From NCBI GenBank assembly GCA_017440425.1, contig JAFSHJ010000093.1, forward strand, positions 1 to 7,175: a DNA stretch of 7,175 nt. Direction: 5' to 3'. The translations under genes and the position numbers were made by a program. Shown piece after piece: positions 1 to 4,874 of the stretch. The stretch comes from Oscillospiraceae bacterium (GTDB lineage: Bacteria; Bacillota; Clostridia; Oscillospirales; Ruminococcaceae). Under the pieces are notes generated by a model that saw only the letters and a program-made list of their open reading frames with translations, did no database searches and was not told where the DNA came from. Numbering within the stretch: the stretch's first letter is position 1; the number at the start of each line of letters is the position of its first letter.

Positions 1-1577
1 ATGACAAGGACTTTACTGTCTATCCCGACCCCACCGTCTTCCACTATGACGAGATGAACATTGCCATCGTCAATGCGCTGCTGGATACCAACGTGGAGTT
101 TGATATGTTCAGCGACTACGCAGCAAAAGAGGTAACTGCAAAGGATGGCATCGCCGCCTTCTATGGCTGCGAGTACGATACCGTTATAATGCACTACACC
201 GGAGAGACCACCCGTGCCGTGCTGGATATGATAGAGCGACTCAAAACGGCAGGGGTAAAGATGGTGTTCATCAACGAGCTGCCTTGGCTTGCCGTAGATG
301 AGGCGGAATACGTGTCTCCTCTCGGTAAAACTCCCGATAGAGACGGAGTTATCCGCATTGATGACAACATCAACTTCTTCAGGTTCACAGATACAGCAAA
401 GCTCAAGAGGAAAAACAGCACCGCCTTCAAAAACATTCTGCTTGAAGCGCTGGACGGCGCAGAGCGCACCCTCGATATCCGTCACGACGGCAATATCTAT
501 ACCGGTCTTCGCAGCAACGGAAAAGATACCGTTGTGTTTATGTGCAACGATACCGCCGAGGAGCGCCACGCATCCATTGCGTATAAAGAGGGAATGCAGC
601 TGCTGGATCCCGACACCTGCCGCAGTATAAAGCTCGACCCCGTTGGCGGCAGAGCGGCTATCACCTTCGGTGCATGTCAGATGTATGTGCTCATTCAGTC
701 CGATGAAAAGGTGGATTGGCAGCAGGAGGAAACTCTGCTTGTGAAGAGTGAGCCGATGCTCACCCTGCAGAATTGCTGTGAGCTGGAGCTGGAAAAGGGC
801 AACGTGCTTGAGGCGGATTGGAAATATGCCCACGTTTACTGCAATGCAGATGAGCCTGTCGTTGTGCCGGAAAATGAACTGACCGATACAAACTACGGAA
901 AGATCCCCACAAGATATGCCCTTGCAAACGAGCCGGGGCTGTTGGTGTTCGATTTTGATGCGGTCGATATTCCAAAAAAGGTGGAGCTGTTCATAGAGTG
1001 CAGAGATATTCTGCGCTGTGAGCTCAACGGTGTGCGCATCGATAAAAACTGGCAGAGCTGCCGTCTGTGGGGGCCCCACTGTGCATCGCTGGATGTCACC
1101 GCGCTGCTCAAAAAGGGAGGAAACCGCCTGAGTGCCGCCTTTGCCCTGCCGGATTGCGTAATGAACTACGAAGCCGCCTTTGCAATGTTCAGAGGCTGCT
1201 TTGAAACCGATGGCAGAAGCATCCGTGCAAGGCGCAGAAGCTATGCGGCAGCACCTGTCAACGAGCAGGGCGCACCCAATTTCTATGGCAATGCGGTCTA
1301 TGGTTTCACCGTAAATCTCACTGCAAAGGAAGCGGAAGAGGCAGCATTCCTCACCGTGGATACAAGAGAAGCCACAGAGCTGTTTGTCAACGGAGTATCC
1401 GTGGGAACAAGGCTGTGGCATCCGCAGAAGTTCAACGTTTCGGGAAAACTCAAAGCAGGTGAAAACAAGCTGTCTGTCAAGGTGACGATGCCCATGTGGA
1501 ATCTGTTCGGAGACAAAAACGAAAAGCTGGATATGGGTCTGCTGTCCGCACCCGTAATAGAAAAGCTTTCCCGCTAA
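1..1577 (+). CDS. GH106-like glycoside hydrolase paralog A, C-terminal half (5' end outside window)
   Basis: Reading frame 3 is open from the left edge (first whole codon at base 3) to TAA at 1575-1577, giving 524 visible residues. An ATG at 54 is probably internal: no Shine-Dalgarno precedes it, and the frame stays open upstream. The visible part aligns with about residues 505-1024 of gene B. First comes a flavodoxin-like region (NALLDTN, YDTVIM, AGVKMVF, NELPWL). Then comes a beta-rich stretch (GNIYTGLR, MCNDTAEER, LLDPDT). Last are two jelly-roll units, each with an NG...W..P...L..G.N.L pattern (CELNGVRI and LFVNGVSVG). Over the last 66 aligned residues about 39 match B. The catalytic barrel would lie upstream of the window, so activity cannot be judged here. 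In related enzymes the C-terminal jelly rolls are accessory sugar-binding or structural domains. No terminator follows, so A may be co-transcribed with B. Confidence 0.88.
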   Translation, partial: DKDFTVYPDPTVFHYDEMNIAIVNALLDTNVEFDMFSDYAAKEVTAKDGIAAFYGCEYDTVIMHYTGETTRAVLDMIERLKTAGVKMVFINELPWLAVDEAEYVSPLGKTPDRDGVIRIDDNINFFRFTDTAKLKRKNSTAFKNILLEALDGAERTLDIRHDGNIYTGLRSNGKDTVVFMCNDTAEERHASIAYKEGMQLLDPDTCRSIKLDPVGGRAAITFGACQMYVLIQSDEKVDWQQEETLLVKSEPMLTLQNCCELELEKGNVLEADWKYAHVYCNADEPVVVPENELTDTNYGKIPTRYALANEPGLLVFDFDAVDIPKKVELFIECRDILRCELNGVRIDKNWQSCRLWGPHCASLDVTALLKKGGNRLSAAFALPDCVMNYEAAFAMFRGCFETDGRSIRARRRSYAAAPVNEQGAPNFYGNAVYGFTVNLTAKEAEEAAFLTVDTREATELFVNGVSVGTRLWHPQKFNVSGKLKAGENKLSVKVTMPMWNLFGDKNEKLDMGLLSAPVIEKLSR

Positions 1578-1609
1578 AAAGCCAATAAGTTATTGAATTT
1601 GCGGATGAC

Positions 1610-1636
1610 TTGTGTTATCGTTTTATAAATTATACT
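1610..1636 (+). promoter_or_regulatory. Possible weak promoter ahead of gene B
   Basis: The 80-base gap between A and B is AT-rich. TATACT at 1631-1636 matches the -10 consensus in five of six bases, and TATAAA lies just upstream at 1624-1629. The only -35-like element at a usable distance is TTGTGT (1610-1615), 15 bases upstream and matching only three of six bases. Since no terminator separates A from B, B may simply be read through from A. This is a tentative call. Confidence 0.28.
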
Positions 1637-1643
1637 GTTTGAT

Positions 1644-1648
1644 GGGAG
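1644..1648 (+). promoter_or_regulatory. Ribosome-binding site of gene B
   Basis: GGGAG lies nine bases before the ATG at 1658. It supports that start over later in-frame ATGs such as codon 23, which falls inside the conserved RPAAMWFWND motif. The same distance between start codon and motif recurs in gene C. Confidence 0.75.
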
Positions 1649-1657
1649 AACTGCGAT

Positions 1658-4600
1658 ATGAACACAAACAATGAGTTGCTCAAGGGATTTTTTGAGCTTG
1701 ACCGCGATTACCGTCCCGCCGCAATGTGGTTTTGGAACGACGTTCTGGTGGAGAGCGAGCTCACAGCGCAGATGGAATCTTTTAAAGAGCAGGGAATCAT
1801 AGATTTCTTTGTCAACCACGTTTGGGGCGCAACGGATGAGTATCTCGGCGAACGCTATTTTGAGATGGTGCGCTATGTTCTTGAGGAGGCAAAGCGCCTT
1901 GATCTCCATTTTTGGATATACGACGAGTTCAACTGGCCGTCTGGCGTGGCGGGCGGTCTTGTAATTAAAAATCACCCCGAGACAAAGGCAAAGATGATCC
2001 AGGATGACAAGATCCAGCTCTTCCCCCGCGAAAAGCTCATCAAAAAATATATCGACGGCAAGTTTGAAAGCGCAAGCTTTGTGTGGCGCACAAGTCCGCA
2101 GGACGGCGCAACCGACGTGAGCGACAAGGTGACCGTGGAGCAGGCCGAAAACGGCTTTTGGATCAGCTATGAAAACGACAGCTGCGATACCATCTATCTC
2201 CACGTCGTCAGCGTTCAGCTGCAGAACAGAATAGTTCCTGCCTGCCAGTGGGGCAAATATTCCACCGAGGAATACGGCTTTGTCGATAACTTCGACGAGC
2301 GTGCCATCCGCCTCTTTATGGATTACACCCACGAAAAATATAAAGAAGTCATCGGCGACGAGTTTGGCAAAACCGTCAAGGGCATCTTCACCGACGAGAT
2401 CTGCGTATCCTCTCATTTGGATATGTCGGGCAAGCGTGTTCCCTGGAACGATGCCTTCAAGGATAACTTCCGCAAAAAATACGGTTACGATATCACACCC
2501 TTCCTCCACGTGTTGGCGGCAAAAGCTTACACCCCGCAGGAGAAAAAAGCCCGTTTCGATTATTGGAGACTTGCAACGGAGCTTGCCACAAACAACCATC
2601 TGAAGCAGGTGCGTGCATGGTGCGATAAGGAGAACCTGCTCTATACAGGTCACCTCTGCCTTGAGGAATCCCTCATCTGCACAATGTATCAGTCCGGCGA
2701 TATCTTCGATATGCTGGAGGTCATGTCCCTCCCCGGAATCGACACCATCTTCTCCCGTGATTGGATCGAGGACGAAGACTTTGACCTTGCAGGCAAGACC
2801 ATCGGTTCGGTATCCCGTTTCTTCAACCGTGACCGCACCCTCTGCGAGACCTACACCATCAGCACCAACAAACTGCGTTTCGATGAGATGCAGCGCATTG
2901 CCAACCGTGTGCTGGTGCTGGGCGCAAATATGATCCAGTATATGGGCGCCATCTATGCCAACCACAACGGCCGCAGATACGACTGGCTCACCGATAACCC
3001 CAACGGCGGTCCCAGCTTCGGTGATAACAACACTATCTTTGAACACCTCGGCAAATTCAGCGATTACGTCTCCCGCATTCAGTATGTCTCCGCAAAGACA
3101 AAGCCTGCGGGCAAAGTGCTGCTCATGTCCAACCAGGCAGGTGTTTTCGCCAACTACGACGGTCAGGCAGAGATGAGAAGAGCCTATGCCCAGCGCTACA
3201 AGAGAGAAGACGGCAGATTTGATGCCAACCGAAACAGCCTTGTCACCGCTCTGCTGGAGCTGAACATCGAATACTATCTCTTCGGCGACAACATGGCGGA
3301 CAGAATGACTGCCGAAAACGGTGTCGCCACCCTCTGCGGCGGCAAATACGATACCGTCATCCTCCCCAACGTGGGAGATGCTCCCCGCAAGGTCTACGAT
3401 ATGATCGACCGCCTGCGCAAAGCCGGCGTAAAGATCATCTTTGCGGACGAGCTCCCCGAGCTTGTGCTGGATGAAGCCGTGTACGAAGCTCCCCTTGGCA
3501 AAGCTCCCGAGAGCGAAGGCATAACAATGCTGGAGGATAACGTATACTTCCTGCGTGTCAGCGATGTGGAGAGCAAGCGCCGCGGCAAAAACTGCAGATA
3601 TAAAGAGCTGCTGGAAGAGGTTGTGGGCAAAGGCAGACGCACTTTGGATATCAAACACAACGGCAACATCTATACAGGTCTGCGCAAGAGAGAGGACACA
3701 ACGGTCGTCTTGATGTGCAACGATGCCAACGAGGAGCGTGAAGCTTCCATTATATATAATGAAGGAATGCTGCTGCTGGATCCCGCAACCGGAAACAAGG
3801 TGGAGCTTAAAGGCATCGGCGGCAGATCGGATATCCACTTTGATGCCCATCAGATGTATATTCTGGTGGATGGAGCCGAGGCTGCGGAAAGCAAGGTGGA
3901 CAAGAGAGCGGGCGAGACCATCCTTCAGCTTGCACCCGAATGTGAGATAGAGCTGGAAAAGGGCAATGTCATGACGGTTGAGTGGCAGTTTGCTCCTTAT
4001 GACACCGACGGCGAATCGCTGAAGGTGGCAGATGAGCTTATGCCCCTTGTAAGGGACAGCCTGCCGGGCAAATATGCCGAGATGAACGTAAAGGGTCTGC
4101 TGGTGTTTGATTTTGAGGTGGAACACCTGCCCGAAACTGCGCTGTTTATCGTGGACTCCGCAGATATCTTCCGCTGCGAGGTAAACGGAGTGCGTGTTGA
4201 CGATGTTTGGAAGCCCTACCGTTTCTGGGGACCGAGAAACCACGCCGTGGATATTGCCGCACAGCTGAAGCTTGGCAAAAACCGTCTTGTGGTTGCAAAC
4301 AAGGTCCCGGATTACAACATTCCCTATAAAGCAGCCTTCGGTCTCATTCGCGGAGATTTTGAGATCTGCGGCAAAACCATGCTGAAGAGACGCAGCAGCT
4401 ATGTTGCGGCACCGGTGAACGGTCAGGGCTGCATGGATTTCTGCGGAAGCGCAAACTATCGCTTCACCGCAGAGCTCACAGCCGAAGAAGTAGCGGAAGC
4501 TGCATTCGTCTCCGTTGAGACAAGAGATGCCACAGAGCTTTTTGTCAACGGTGTCTCTGCAGGTGTCCGCCTTTGGGCACCCCACAGCTTCAACGTGGAG

Positions 4601-4732
4601 GGAATGCTCAAGGAAGGCAGAAACGAACTCGTGTTCCGAAGCACGGTGCCCATGTGGAATATGCTGTGCGAGTGCGGCGAAGAGATGGATATCGGTCTGC
4701 TTGGTGCGCCCCGCATTGAGAAAAAACGTTGA
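1658..4732 (+). CDS. GH106-like multidomain glycoside hydrolase, paralog B (complete)
   Basis: This 1024-residue protein has the layout of large GH106-type hydrolases. Residues 19-120 open the catalytic barrel (RPAAMWFWND, then IYDEFNWPSG at 87-96). A beta-rich insert follows (about 120-200), then the barrel resumes: GIFTDE at 242-247 with D246/E247, PWND, and a KKYGYD motif at 273-278. CETY at 396-399 puts E397 where family members carry a conserved Glu; with E247 it is the best catalytic candidate, by analogy only. HNG...GPSFGDNN (436-458) is a loop likely near the active site. Residues 485-620 look like a flavodoxin-like domain, and 665-740 are beta-rich. Two jelly-roll units follow (about 812-882 and 933-998). 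There is no signal peptide or membrane segment, so the protein is probably cytoplasmic. Length fits the family. Substrate is unknown: alpha-L-rhamnoside is the default for GH106, but this may be a related uncharacterised family. A strong terminator follows the stop. Confidence 0.9.
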   Translation: MNTNNELLKGFFELDRDYRPAAMWFWNDVLVESELTAQMESFKEQGIIDFFVNHVWGATDEYLGERYFEMVRYVLEEAKRLDLHFWIYDEFNWPSGVAGGLVIKNHPETKAKMIQDDKIQLFPREKLIKKYIDGKFESASFVWRTSPQDGATDVSDKVTVEQAENGFWISYENDSCDTIYLHVVSVQLQNRIVPACQWGKYSTEEYGFVDNFDERAIRLFMDYTHEKYKEVIGDEFGKTVKGIFTDEICVSSHLDMSGKRVPWNDAFKDNFRKKYGYDITPFLHVLAAKAYTPQEKKARFDYWRLATELATNNHLKQVRAWCDKENLLYTGHLCLEESLICTMYQSGDIFDMLEVMSLPGIDTIFSRDWIEDEDFDLAGKTIGSVSRFFNRDRTLCETYTISTNKLRFDEMQRIANRVLVLGANMIQYMGAIYANHNGRRYDWLTDNPNGGPSFGDNNTIFEHLGKFSDYVSRIQYVSAKTKPAGKVLLMSNQAGVFANYDGQAEMRRAYAQRYKREDGRFDANRNSLVTALLELNIEYYLFGDNMADRMTAENGVATLCGGKYDTVILPNVGDAPRKVYDMIDRLRKAGVKIIFADELPELVLDEAVYEAPLGKAPESEGITMLEDNVYFLRVSDVESKRRGKNCRYKELLEEVVGKGRRTLDIKHNGNIYTGLRKREDTTVVLMCNDANEEREASIIYNEGMLLLDPATGNKVELKGIGGRSDIHFDAHQMYILVDGAEAAESKVDKRAGETILQLAPECEIELEKGNVMTVEWQFAPYDTDGESLKVADELMPLVRDSLPGKYAEMNVKGLLVFDFEVEHLPETALFIVDSADIFRCEVNGVRVDDVWKPYRFWGPRNHAVDIAAQLKLGKNRLVVANKVPDYNIPYKAAFGLIRGDFEICGKTMLKRRSSYVAAPVNGQGCMDFCGSANYRFTAELTAEEVAEAAFVSVETRDATELFVNGVSAGVRLWAPHSFNVEGMLKEGRNELVFRSTVPMWNMLCECGEEMDIGLLGAPRIEKKR
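2064..2078 (+). promoter_or_regulatory. cre-like site inside gene B
   Basis: TTGAAAGCGCAAGCT fits the Firmicutes catabolite-responsive-element consensus WTGNAANCGNWNNCW at every fixed position. It also contains an inverted repeat, AAAGC/GCTTT (2067-2071 and 2076-2080). It lies about 400 bases inside B, where CcpA could act only as a roadblock. The matching position in gene C does not preserve it. It could be a chance match in coding sequence. Confidence 0.2.
3237..3447 (+). repeat. Highly conserved direct repeat, copy in gene B (partner 6454-6664)
   Basis: This is the B copy of the best-matching DNA stretch noticed between B and C, at a constant offset of 3217 bases. Bases 3237-3267 are identical to C 6454-6484. 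Bases 3381-3447 match C 6598-6664 in 66 of 67 positions, including third codon positions. The segment encodes the flavodoxin-like domain (LVTALLELN through AGVKIIFADE). It may reflect recent gene conversion. Confidence 0.75.
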
Positions 4733-4782
4733 TCGTACCGCCATTTTGCAATTTCAGTCATTGATTTAAAAAACACTTAAAA

Positions 4783-4819
4783 CAAGCGGATGTTCTATTG
4801 ACATCCGCTTGCTTTTTTT
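4783..4819 (+). terminator. Rho-independent terminator after gene B
   Basis: CAAGCGGATGT (4783-4793) and ACATCCGCTTG (4801-4811) form a perfect 11-base-pair stem with a 7-base loop. It is followed by C and seven consecutive T (4813-4819). An A-rich stretch precedes the stem. It begins 50 bases after the stop of B and should end the A-B transcript, separating C from it. Confidence 0.93.
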
Positions 4820-4830
4820 ATATTATTTAG

Positions 4831-4857
4831 TTGAAGATGGCACACCTATTATATAAT
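4831..4857 (+). promoter_or_regulatory. Probable promoter of gene C
   Basis: TTGAAG (4831-4836, four of six consensus bases) and a perfect TATAAT (4852-4857) are separated by 15 bases, slightly short of the usual 17. The pair sits between the terminator and C, where C needs its own promoter. The -10 is part of a 10-base palindrome, ATTATATAAT (4848-4857). The expected start about seven bases downstream would fall at the Shine-Dalgarno itself, so an alternative -10 such as TATTAT at 4847-4852 is possible. Confidence 0.6.
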
Positions 4858-4862
4858 GTATT

Positions 4863-4867
4863 GGAGG
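4863..4867 (+). promoter_or_regulatory. Ribosome-binding site of gene C
   Basis: GGAGG lies seven bases before the ATG at 4875. It is a strong, well-spaced Shine-Dalgarno that fixes the start of C. The resulting N-terminus aligns without a gap with that of B. Confidence 0.88.
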
Positions 4868-4874
4868 CGCATTT

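Noticed and set aside
54..1577. Gene A as a complete 507-residue protein starting at ATG 54
   Set aside because: The frame is open upstream to the edge, no Shine-Dalgarno precedes 54, and the alignment with B shows the start falling inside a domain. Truncation by the window is the simpler reading.
1613..1627. cre-like or LacI-family operator-like sequence in the A-B gap
   Set aside because: On the minus strand it misses two fixed positions of the cre consensus and it is not a convincing palindrome. AT-rich gaps give such matches easily.
1574..4744. Antisense open frame of 1056 codons covering all of gene B
   Set aside because: It is codon-aligned with B, so it stays open simply because B lacks TTA, CTA and TCA codons. 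The sense frame has clear conserved motifs, a paralog with silent differences and a ribosome-binding site; the antisense product resembles nothing I recognise.
4733..4782. AT-rich stretch between the stop of B and the terminator hairpin
   Set aside because: No open frame with a ribosome-binding site, hairpin or repeat was seen; it reads as a plain 3' untranslated region.
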